Assembly (NCBI RefSeq): GCF_001536285.1
Contig: NZ_FAOZ01000016.1
Coordinates: forward strand, 62,001 to 126,000
DNA length: 64,000 nucleotides
Direction: 5' to 3'
DNA from: Parafrankia irregularis
Lineage (GTDB): Bacteria > Actinomycetota > Actinomycetes > Frankiales > Frankiaceae
Positions 23,801 through 31,500 of this stretch are shown here, piece by piece (within the stretch, counting starts at the first letter, position 1; every line of letters begins with the position of its first letter). The notes beneath the pieces are model-generated. The model made no database searches. It saw only the letters and a list, made by a program, of their open reading frames with translations, and was not told where the DNA came from. The translations under genes were made by a program, and so were the position numbers.

Positions 23801-24758
23801 CGGCGAAGGCGTCCGCGGCGACCGCGGCGAAGGTGGCCGCCGACGGCTGCCTGCCGGCCCGGATCCGCCTGCGCAGCGTCTCCTGCCGCGGGCCGGGCGG
23901 GTGCATCGGGGCGACCCACATCTGGTCGTCGTTGACCCCGAAGTACGGGTCGACGGCGAACACCCGGCGCAGGTGCGCCAGGCGCTGCAGCGCGTCGAAC
24001 TCCCGCAGGATCAGCTGGTCGCTCGCCTTGAGCTCGGCCTCGGTGAGGCCCTGGCGCTCATAGGTGAGCAGCACCCGCACCGCGCCGGCGGAGTGCCGGC
24101 CGACATAACGTCGGCCGCGTGGGGTCGGCTCGATGTTGCCGATGATCGTATAGGCGCCGAGCGTCGTGGGTGTCTGTGGCCGCGGCCGCAGGCCGGTGAC
24201 AGCGGACAGCACCGCGGCGCGGAAAGGGGCGAGGTCGAAACGCGCGCCGACCGCACGGTCGATCTCCAGCAGGCGCTGCTCGCAGCCGGCCAGCCGCACG
24301 ACGTGGCTCGCCGCCCGCGGGTCCTCGATCTGGAAGGTGACCTCGGGGGAGGACAGCACGACCAGCGGGTGGACGAGATGAAGCTGCTTCTGACCGGGGG
24401 GTGCGGCGTGGCGCAGCGCCGAGGCGAGCGGCTTGTTGAACCGGGTGAGGCTGCCAGCGAGGATCCGCGCGACGCCGACCGCCTGGTTGATCGGGTTACC
24501 GCGTTCCAGCCCGGTCCTACGCTCGTACCAGCGCTCCTCGGTACCGATCAGGTCGACCCGCCAGGACTTCTCCTCCACGACGATGACGCTGTTCGGCCCG
24601 ACCAGGATGAAGTCGGAGTCGCGGGTGCCCGAGCCGGCGACGAGCTGACGGCCGCAGACGAGCGTCCACCCGTCGTCCAGGTGGTCTCGCAGGTAGACGG
24701 CGGTCTCCTGCTCACCCGGGCCACTCCACGGACCATGGACAACGATCTTCGCCACCAT
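20844..24758 (-). CDS. NERD / pseudokinase / Ser-Thr kinase / P-loop ATPase fusion
   Basis: First gene of the operon, 1304 aa. The N-terminal NERD nuclease-related domain (about 1-110) has DSDFILVG and VIVVEEKSW (D49, E62/E63, K64). A degenerate kinase domain (about 215-455) carries HRALHPSR and SDF in place of HRD and DFG. A complete kinase (about 470-720) has LGDG, K504, HRDLSPGN (D592, N597), DFG (610-612) and APE (632-634). The C-terminal ATPase (about 760-1304) has Walker A GNPGDGKT (821-828) and a CGSCAVEQRC metal-binding-like cluster, resembling DptF. The NERD-kinase part recalls PglW of BREX type 2. The ATG at 24758 follows GGAAGGAG; the open frame upstream is low complexity. Likely role: sensing and phosphorylation-controlled activation of the downstream ATPases. 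Confidence 0.85.
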   Translation of the reverse strand: MVAKIVVHGPWSGPGEQETAVYLRDHLDDGWTLVCGRQLVAGSGTRDSDFILVGPNSVIVVEEKSWRVDLIGTEERWYERRTGLERGNPINQAVGVARILAGSLTRFNKPLASALRHAAPPGQKQLHLVHPLVVLSSPEVTFQIEDPRAASHVVRLAGCEQRLLEIDRAVGARFDLAPFRAAVLSAVTGLRPRPQTPTTLGAYTIIGNIEPTPRGRRYVGRHSAGAVRVLLTYERQGLTEAELKASDQLILREFDALQRLAHLRRVFAVDPYFGVNDDQMWVAPMHPPGPRQETLRRRIRAGRQPSAATFAAVAADAFAGLADIHDEGITHRALHPSRVWVTPETNGVMFSDFLIAKIADARTVHDADEVDHDGGPYRAPECRRTAHLAINPSDVYSLALCLLDWWELRQADPPREPQAPPSLPDRVRDVLDACFASAPQDRPSAREVADRLGAHLAEERKRAVRLAPGVRVGKYELVRQLGDGATATTWLMIDRAFDVQHTLKIMKSAELMDNLRGEFTLLHKLKHDRIVRIHDYLLEPPGPALISEYVEGRTVGQLAERLRGNPAAARRILADILDALEYAHGHGVLHRDLSPGNIIVDEDDRATLIDFGVASRADTDAHSMVGTLPYLAPEIVADGAWSPAADLYSLAVLVFEALVGRPPYAVDGQQRNKFQLVPPTPQEATEAGVGGTRFLEVLARASDPDPANRFPSAAELRDAIDVVFAPPPPPPDPPVVDPIVVMRPDPAPRPKPPANPVPRGLVVNPAVDEIRQLFRNSRLGNRGNRGLDSEFADQTYIETRLDERLAPRIIDGRPTLVVFSGNPGDGKTAFLERLGVALRERGAHVLESDAAGWRMALDGHEFASVYDASESHEGVSADELLRRALDPLNETSRAGRYTALIAANDGRLLDFLDHEAHRYPQIAAVLGDGVAGPGTDTAGVLRIDLKGRSMASAGQATGSLTVRMLNGLLTDDLWAPCGSCAVEQRCPIRANARGLGDERAQDRLHRLVLTSHLRRGRRPTIRDLRSALAYLVTVDLGCAEIHAEFGDGLGNPARPERHFSMAAFDAAAGHDRLLDEWRALDPAAVPAPQVERSLAPGTRSAAEVVRAKRLRYFTATDAELAAVDHLGPYRHLDEFRALLAGTHSANGAAPDGVADAMVPRLLRGLSRCVGPVGYDGDGVAVSVGEPTENGGEVVKVLPLDEFEVVVEPVDDRFVETAPDVVMLRHRSGQVDLPVDVDLFELLMRANAGFLPTNPEVAPLREELGLFRAGLTLQPASRVIIIEPNGRRNIINVTGTTIELLRDAR

Positions 24759-25048
24759 CGTCCCCCGCGCTCCTTCCGCCTGTACGCGACGTCCCGCAAG
24801 CCAGGGCGGAAGCGGAGGCGGAGGCGGGGCGGCGGCGACCCCTGCCGCCCAGGCATGGCTCACCCCGACGACGCCTCGGCGTCGTCGTCCCCCGCGTCGC
24901 CCCGTCGTCCCCCCGACAGGCAACAGCCCTCGGAACTCTATGCGAAGGGTGGGAAAAACCTCACAGCTGGTAGGGAATGTCGCGAACGCGCAGGTAATGA
25001 GGCGTGAGGGGGCGTGGCGGGTCGGAACGCGCTGGAGGGTGTCCGGTT

Positions 25049-25828
25049 GTGAGCGTGGTCCTTGCCGGGTTCGTCGCTGGGCTTGTGCTGGCGACGCTCA
25101 CCGCTCCGGTCGGTGTCTCGGGCGCGATGTTCCTCCTGCCGGTGCAGCTTGATCTGCTGTCCGTGCCGAACCCGGCCGTCACGCCCACGAACCTGCTGTT
25201 CAACGTCATCGCGACGCCGGGATCGCTGCTTCGCTATCGGCAGCAGAAGCAGCTCGGTGGTCCGCTGACCCGCCGGCTCGTCGCGGGCACCCTGCCCGCG
25301 GTGGTGCTCGGGGCTGTCGTACGGGTCGTCTTCGCCCCGGGGGCGGCGGTGTTCCGCCTGCTGCTCGCCTGCCTGCTGCTGCCGCTCGGGACCTGGCTGT
25401 GCGTGCGCACCCTGCGCCCGCCCCGACCCCGCGGCGCGCACGCCGCCGCGCCGGGACTGCGCGCGGTCAGGCCACTCGCGGCCGTCGTCGGTTTCGTCGG
25501 CGGCCTCTACGGCATCGGCGGCGGCTCCATCCTCGGACCGATCCTCGTCGGGCGCGGCCTACCGATCGCGCAGGTCGCTCCCGCCACGCTCGCCTCCACG
25601 CTCCTCACCTCGATCGCCGGCGCGGTGACGTACGCGCTGCTGGCCCTGGCCGCGCCCGGCAGCATCGCCCCGCACTGGGCACTCGGCTTCGCCTGCGGCT
25701 TCGGCGGCCTGCTCGGCGGCTATCTCGGGGCCCGGCTGCAGCCGCGGCTTCCCAACACCGCCCTGCGGCTGCTCCTCGGCGCCCTGGCGATCATGCTGGC
25801 GATCCTCTACTTCGCCCGGGCAACCTGA
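25049..25828 (+). CDS. TauE/SafE-family membrane exporter
   Basis: A 259-aa integral membrane protein of the TauE/SafE (sulfite exporter, former DUF81) family, implicated in export of sulfonates, sulfite or other small organic anions. It has about eight hydrophobic segments. Each half repeats the family's Gly/Pro-rich loop: ATLTAPVGVSGAMFLLP in the first and VGGLYGIGGGSILGPILVGR in the second. The GTG at 25049 is chosen because GGAGGG lies nine bases upstream; the open frame upstream adds only a charged tail. It is divergent from the defence-like operon. Its 3' end overlaps the convergent gluconokinase gene by 38 bases. The substrate is not deducible. Confidence 0.88.
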   Translation: MSVVLAGFVAGLVLATLTAPVGVSGAMFLLPVQLDLLSVPNPAVTPTNLLFNVIATPGSLLRYRQQKQLGGPLTRRLVAGTLPAVVLGAVVRVVFAPGAAVFRLLLACLLLPLGTWLCVRTLRPPRPRGAHAAAPGLRAVRPLAAVVGFVGGLYGIGGGSILGPILVGRGLPIAQVAPATLASTLLTSIAGAVTYALLALAAPGSIAPHWALGFACGFGGLLGGYLGARLQPRLPNTALRLLLGALAIMLAILYFARAT

Positions 25829-26381
25829 CTGGCGGAGGTCCGGGCCGCGTCGACGCCCAGTAGGCAGTGAGCCCGTCGACGGCGCGGTTCACGATCTCGT
25901 CCACTGGGAGTGACCCGTCGACGGCCATGCCCGCCTCGCCGGGGCGCAGCGGTTCCAGCGCGGCGAACTGGGAGTCGACGAGGGATACCGGCATGAAGTG
26001 GTCCCGCCGGCCGGAGACGCGCGCGACGATCAGCTCGCGGGGCGTGTCCAGGTGCAGGAACCACGTGCCCGGGCCGCCCTGGCCGAGAACGTCGCGGTAG
26101 CGGGCCCGCAGCGCCGAGCAGGACGCGACGCCGCCGTCGCCGGCGGCCAGCCGGTCGGTGATCCACACGGCGATGGAGGCGAGCCAGGGCAGCCGGTCCT
26201 CGTCGTTCAGTGGCTGCCCCGAGCTCATCTTGGCGATGTTCTCCGGCGGATGGAACGCGTCCGCCTCCGCGTAGTCGACACCGAGCCGCTCCGCGAGCAG
26301 CTGGCCGACCGTGGTCTTGCCACTGCCGCTCACCCCCATCACCACGACGATGGTCCTTCGCGCGCGTCCAGACAGGGTCAC
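25791..26381 (-). CDS. gntK: Gluconokinase
   Basis: Phosphorylates D-gluconate to 6-phosphogluconate (EC 2.7.1.12), feeding the pentose phosphate pathway. The 196-aa protein has Walker A GVSGSGKTT, EADAFHPPENIAKMSSGQPL (substrate segment of GntK), then LNDEDRLPWL and FLHLDTPRELIVARVSGR, followed by RDHFMPVSLVDSQFAALEPL. All are characteristic of the thermoresistant GntK family. The GTG at 26381 is preferred, with GAGGAG just upstream, over the open frame to 26414. The C-terminal tail is Pro/Arg-rich where it overlaps the convergent exporter gene. Confidence 0.93.
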   Translation of the reverse strand: MTLSGRARRTIVVVMGVSGSGKTTVGQLLAERLGVDYAEADAFHPPENIAKMSSGQPLNDEDRLPWLASIAVWITDRLAAGDGGVASCSALRARYRDVLGQGGPGTWFLHLDTPRELIVARVSGRRDHFMPVSLVDSQFAALEPLRPGEAGMAVDGSLPVDEIVNRAVDGLTAYWASTRPGPPPVRLPGRSRGSPA

Positions 26382-26551
26382 GTCTCTCCTCACCGGCGGA
26401 ACTCGTTGCGCCAAGGGGCCCGGTCCCGGTGGCCAGTGCGACAGTCTGCCGTCCGCACGGGTCGGCGAGGAGGGGCGAGTTCCGGATTCACCCCGCCTCG
26501 ATCGCTCCTGATCATCCCGGGTGATGGTCGGATGCGCCCGCTGGGCCCCCG

Positions 26552-27790
26552 TCAGACGCCGATCATCGGGCGGGCCGCGTCGACGTCGGCGGGAAGGTGG
26601 GTCAGCTCGTCGCGCAGCCGCTCCAGCGTCTGGCGCATGGCGACGGGCGTGCTGACGTCCCGGCCGCTGAGCCGTTCGAAACGCAGCACCAGCGCGGAGG
26701 GCGACAGCTCGAAGGTCTGGGTGAGGTGGGTTCCGCCGTCATGCGCGCGGAGCTGGAAGCGCCAGAGCGTGCTGTCGGGCTTGCTCCTGGTCCGCCGGGT
26801 GCGGTAGGCGAACTCCCGCCCCGGTTCGGCGGTCACCACCTCGCATTCGCGTGACCAGCGCATCCCGCGTGAACGGTTCCAGCCGCGGAAGCGGGCGCCG
26901 ACGGCGGGCCCGGACGCGCCGTCGAGCCAGACGCACCGGTAGCACTCGGGGCTGTGGTGGGCCATGCCCACGACGTCGGCCACCGCCGCGTACACCTGGT
27001 CGGTCGGCGCGGGCACGAAGATCTCGGCGGAGCCGCGCAGAAGCACCGGGCCCGGGTCGACCACGAGGTCTCCGTAGGCGGTGGCCAGGCGGCGCTGGTA
27101 GCCGGAACGGCTCGCGGCGAGCAGGAGCGGCAGGACGGGCCCGAGACCGGCGGCGACGTCCGCCGCGCGCTGGGGGTTCGCCGCGGCGAGCCACGGCAGC
27201 ACGAACGACAGCCGCATCTTCGCGCCCCGGCTCACCCGCTTCTCGAGCTGGGTCAGTTCGTCGTCGGAGACCCGGTCCTCGATGGCCGGCACGACCAGTG
27301 CCTCCTCGGTGGCGAGGTGCTCGGCCATGAGGTTGTGCAGGCTGGCGGTCACCGCGGCGAGAGCCGACACGCTCGAACCGTCGTTCCCGTCGTTCCCGTT
27401 GTTTCCGTCGTTCCCGGTGGGGCCGGCGGGTCGGTTGGGTCTGGCACGTCCGGTGCTCTCGGCCGGCCCGGCGAGGTCGGCCAGTGTCGCGCGCAGGCGC
27501 TGGATCAGCAGATCGAGCCGGTCGTGGTCGGCGCTGAGGGCATCGAGGGTATCGAGGTCGCCGGAGCCGAGGCCGCGCTGGCGCAGCAGGGGCCACAGGT
27601 GGTCGTCCTCGGCGACGTGATGGTGGTGGAGGGCGTCGAGGGCCTCGTCCACGTGGGCCCGCAGCGCGGTGAGCTGCGCCGGGCCGGCGACGCGGCGGCC
27701 GGCGGCGAGCGATGCAGCGAAGTCGGCGATGCGACGCAGCTCCAGGCGGATGCCGTCGTGCATCAGAAGATAGGCGTTCGGATTGGCCAT
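26552..27790 (-). CDS. Hemerythrin HHE domain-SRPBCC domain fusion protein
   Basis: A 412-aa cytoplasmic fusion. The N-terminal half is a hemerythrin-like four-helix bundle: HDGIRLELRRIADF, ALHHHHVAEDDHLWPLLRQR, LDALSADHDRLDLLIQRL and HNLMAEHLATEEALVVPAIE supply the His/Glu ligands for a di-iron site. The bundle is interrupted by an Asn/Gly/Asp repeat (GNDGNNGNDGND). The C-terminal half (about 255-400) is a START/SRPBCC lipid-binding fold: VPAPTDQVYAAVADVVGMAH, ECYRCVWLDG, GARFRGWNRSRG and TLWRFQL. Such a fusion could couple oxygen or redox sensing to a hydrophobic ligand; that role is inferred. It is divergent from the TetR gene at 27849, 58 bases away, and probably regulated by it. Confidence 0.85.
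   Translation of the reverse strand: MANPNAYLLMHDGIRLELRRIADFAASLAAGRRVAGPAQLTALRAHVDEALDALHHHHVAEDDHLWPLLRQRGLGSGDLDTLDALSADHDRLDLLIQRLRATLADLAGPAESTGRARPNRPAGPTGNDGNNGNDGNDGSSVSALAAVTASLHNLMAEHLATEEALVVPAIEDRVSDDELTQLEKRVSRGAKMRLSFVLPWLAAANPQRAADVAAGLGPVLPLLLAASRSGYQRRLATAYGDLVVDPGPVLLRGSAEIFVPAPTDQVYAAVADVVGMAHHSPECYRCVWLDGASGPAVGARFRGWNRSRGMRWSRECEVVTAEPGREFAYRTRRTRSKPDSTLWRFQLRAHDGGTHLTQTFELSPSALVLRFERLSGRDVSTPVAMRQTLERLRDELTHLPADVDAARPMIGV
27388..27415. repeat. Short 9-bp repeats in the hemerythrin-fusion gene
   Basis: Imperfect 9-bp units of the form TCGTTCCCG recur about three times and encode the Asn-Gly-Asp linker on the minus strand. The unit length preserves frame. Confidence 0.5.
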
Positions 27791-27848
27791 GGGAACGTCC
27801 TCCCTGAGATCGTTGTAGGGTGACGGTATTGAACCCAGGTCGACTGGA

Positions 27849-28493
27849 GTGAAATTGGTCGTGAAGCCGACCCGCGCCTACCGCTCGCCGCACCGCGCCG
27901 CGCAGGCCCAGGCCACCCGCGCCGCGATCCTCGACGCCGCCGTCGAGCTCTTCTGCGCCGACGGCTATGCCCGCACGACGATGCAGGCGATCGCCGCGAA
28001 GGCGGGTGTGGCCGTCGAGTCCGTCTACGGGCTGGCGCCCAAGGCCAGGCTGCTGGAGCTGGCGCTGGAGCGGACCGTCGTCGCGGGTGAGAACACCCCA
28101 CTGGCCCAGGAGGAGTCCTTCCGCGCCGCGCTCGACGCCGAGGACCAGCGCGACCAGTTGCGACTGTTCGGCGTCATGGCCGGGCGCCGGGCGAGGAGCT
28201 ACGCCGCCATCAGCCGCGCCTACGTCCAGGCCGCGGCCCAGGACGAGGCCATCGCGGCCGCCTGGCACGAGCAGGAGCGGCGCCGGCTGCAGGACATGCG
28301 CCTGTTCGTCGAGGCGGTGGCAGCGCGCGGTGATCTACGCCCCGAGCTCACGGTCGAGTGCGCGGCCACCCGCCTGTGGGCCGCGTGTAACTGGTACACG
28401 GCCTGGCTGCTGTACGAGGCGGAACCCGACCGCGACGAGGCCTCGGTCGCCGGGTGGTTCGAGGTGACGGCCGCCGCGCTGCTGTTGCCGTGA
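27849..28493 (+). CDS. TetR-family transcriptional regulator
   Basis: A 214-aa regulator. The HTH contains ILDAAVELFCADGYARTTMQ and AIAAKAGVAVESVYGLAPKA; the usual YxxFxxK is replaced by VYGLAPKA, a variant common in actinobacterial TetRs. The C-terminal ligand domain includes RARSYAAISRAYVQAAAQDE. The GTG at 27849 is used; a GTG at 27861 is an equally good alternative. It is divergent from the hemerythrin-SRPBCC gene across 58 bases, so that gene is its most likely target. Confidence 0.86.
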   Translation: MKLVVKPTRAYRSPHRAAQAQATRAAILDAAVELFCADGYARTTMQAIAAKAGVAVESVYGLAPKARLLELALERTVVAGENTPLAQEESFRAALDAEDQRDQLRLFGVMAGRRARSYAAISRAYVQAAAQDEAIAAAWHEQERRRLQDMRLFVEAVAARGDLRPELTVECAATRLWAACNWYTAWLLYEAEPDRDEASVAGWFEVTAAALLLP

Positions 28494-28506
28494 GCCCAGG
28501 CCCACA

Positions 28507-28550
28507 GCACCCGATCGGCACCCGATCGGCACCCGATCGGCACCCGATCT
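28507..28550. repeat. Four 11-bp tandem repeats
   Basis: GCACCCGATCG is repeated three times, followed by a fourth unit ending in T. The array fills much of the gap between the convergent TetR gene and the large signalling gene. Each of the first three units carries the palindrome CGATCG. The function is unknown; it is not a convincing terminator. Confidence 0.7.
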
Positions 28551-28594
28551 GTATCTGATCGGCGGTGCGCCGCGGCTCCCCGGGTGGTCCCGGG

Positions 28595-31500
28595 TCAGGC
28601 CGCCTTCACCTGGTTACGCCCGCCGTTCTTCGCCCGGTACAGGGCGGCATCCGCGGCGTTGGTCAGGGTGGCCACGCCGTCGCCTGGTGTCTCGCCATCG
28701 TCGTCGGCGGGGGTTGCCGCGGTGACCCCGATGCTGACGGTGATGATCGACTCGGCCGTCAGCGGGTGTGGTTCGGCGAGGTCCTCCACCGCGTGGCAGA
28801 GGCGCCGGCCGAGACGAGCCGCGGTGACCAGGTCGGTGTCGGGCATCACGACGGTGAACTCCTCCCCGCCGTAGCGCGCGGTGAGCAGCGCGTCGCCGAC
28901 GTTCCTCTCGAGGCAGGCGGCGACGCGCTGCAGGCATCGGTCACCGGCGGCGTGCCCGAAGTGGTCGTTGTAGAGCTTGAAGTGGTCGATGTCGATCATC
29001 GCCAGCGCGATGGGTGTGCCGTGTTGCCGGGCGCGCTGCCATTCGGCCTTCAGGACCTCCCCGAGGCGCCGCCGGTTGGCGAGCCCGGTCAGCGGGTCGG
29101 TGACCGACAGTTGTTCCAGCTGGCGGTTCGCGGCGGCGAGCTGCCTGTTCGTCGCGGCCAGCTCCTTGGTCCGGTCGGCCACCTTGCGTTCCATCGACGC
29201 GTAGACCCGGGCGTTGTCGAGCGAGACCGCGAGCTGCCCGGCGATGAGCATGATGCCCTCGAGGCGCTCGGCGGAGAACGCACCACGGATCATCCGGTTC
29301 TCCAGCAGCAGCATCGCCCGCAGGGTGCGTCGGATGGTGATCGGAATGGTGAGCAGCGAGCAGTGCTCGAGGCCGGCGAAATAGGCGTCACGCTGAAAGC
29401 GGTCGTCCCGTGCGGCGTTGGCGACGACGACGGGCTCGTGGGTACGGGCCGCGTAGCGGACGACGGAGGACGGCAGCACGCGCCGCCGGCCGGCCTCGCA
29501 GAGCGTGACGGTGTCGCCGGAGTCGGTCGGCACCAGCCATGTGTCCTGCTCCTGGTCGTACAGCAGCAGATGGACGCTGGTGGCGCCGGTCATCTCGGAG
29601 AGAATTCCCGCGACCTTCGTCTGGAGACCGGCGACGCTGGTCTCGGAGCTGAGGGCCTGGGAGGCGGCGACGACGGCGAGCAGGTCCACGGTGCCGATCG
29701 CCACCGCCGAGCGGCGGCCGGGCCGCTCCGCCGCCAAGGCGACGGTCGGCTCCTGGGTCGCGGGCGTGATCCCGGCCAGGGTGCTGCTCCGCAGCCCCGG
29801 GTAGGCCCAGTCGAGCTGGCTGACCTTCGCGGTCGCGCCCCACTCGAGGTACTGGCGGCGGGCGGTCGCCAGGAGCGCATGGCCGGCCTCCTCCATGGCA
29901 TGTGCCAGGTAGAAGCGTGCGGCGCGTTCCAGGACGAGGGCCCGGTGCCACGGGCGCGTCCGGACGGAGACCTCCCTGAGCGCCACGTCAAACGCGTACG
30001 CCGCCTCATGGAAGTTCCCGACGGCCCACGCCCGCTCCGCCTCCACCAGGCGCAGCAGAGGCAGGAAGTTGGATGGTGCGTCGGCCGCGCGCGCGGCCAG
30101 CCATTCGATCGACGTGTCGAGTTCGCGCAGCGGGGTGTCGTGCTGCTCCGCATCCTGCGCACCCGCATCCTGCGCACCTGCATCCTGCGCACCCGCGGCC
30201 CGTACCTGGGCCGCCAGCGCGATCGCGAGCGTCAGCCGCGCGACCGCCGCGGAATAGTTCGTCTCGATCGCGAACCTGCAGGGCACCACGGCCGCGGCGT
30301 GGCGTGCCGCGTCGGCCGGGCGGTCCAGAATCGTGGCCAGGAGAGCCCGGGCCCCATGCAGGTTGGCCACGGAGAACGGGTCGTCGGCCAACAGGCTCAG
30401 CTCGGCCGCCTCGTCACCGGCCGATTCGGTGGCCTCGCCGCGCAGCGCCTGTACCAGCCGCAGGTATTCCCGGAACGCTCCCTCGGCGTGTCTGTTGCCG
30501 GTGCGCGCGGCGAACGCTAGCGCCTCGTCGACCGCCGCGGCGACGACATCCAGTGATGGCGCGCTGTCCAACAGCGCACCGATCAGGGCCTGGTGGACCC
30601 AGCACGCGTTCTGCAGGTCGCCGCCCCGCACGAGGCCCTCCAGCGCCTGACGGCCCTGGGGCGGAATGTCCTCCAGCGGCGCGAACCAGTGGCTGCTGGT
30701 GATCACATAGATGAACTGTGCCTGCCAGATCTCGGGCTTATAGCCCAGGGTTTTCCCGACAGCAAGTATCCGTTGCAGGATGCGGTGCCCGGTGCGGTAG
30801 TCACCTCTGCGGACAATGGACACGATGGAGAGGTGGCTGACCGGGCCGATCAGGGTGCGATCCGGGCCGCGCTGCGCCCAGATCTCGAGCATCTTGATGC
30901 TCAGCCAGGCCATCAGCGTCTGGTCGCAGAAGAACGTCGCGACCATGAGCCGGTTGACGAGCCGGATGACAGCGAGCTCGTTCTGGTCGGTGACACCCGG
31001 CTTGCGAAGGTCATCTGCCTCGCTGGTCGTGTCGAGCCACCGCGGGAGCTCGTCGAGGCCCCGGTCGGTCTCGGCGCTGACCGCGCCCTCGCCCGGGACG
31101 GAGACGCCGAGGCGCCGCAGCTGGCCGAGGCCGAGCCGCGTCGCCTCGCTGGCGCGTCCCCGGTTGGTGAGACTGATGACCTGCACCACCGTGGCGGAGG
31201 TGAGCTGCGTCGGCCGGGTGCACAGCCGACAGATGGTCCGGTAGGTGTCGTCTGCGTCCTCCAGCCGGCCGAGGCTGTACAGCGCGGCCTGCCGCTCGGT
31301 GAGGACCGCGATCAGGTGGTCGGTGTCGGCGGGGTCGACGAGTTCGACCGCCGCCGCCAGGAACCGCTCCACCAGCGGGTAGTTGCTCAGCAGCTTCGCC
31401 TGCTCGGCGGCGCGGAGGAAGAGCGCGCCCACCGCCCGTCGTTCCTCGGTTCCCTGTACGGCGTCGACCACCGGCAGGTACTGCTCGGCTGCCGCGGCGA

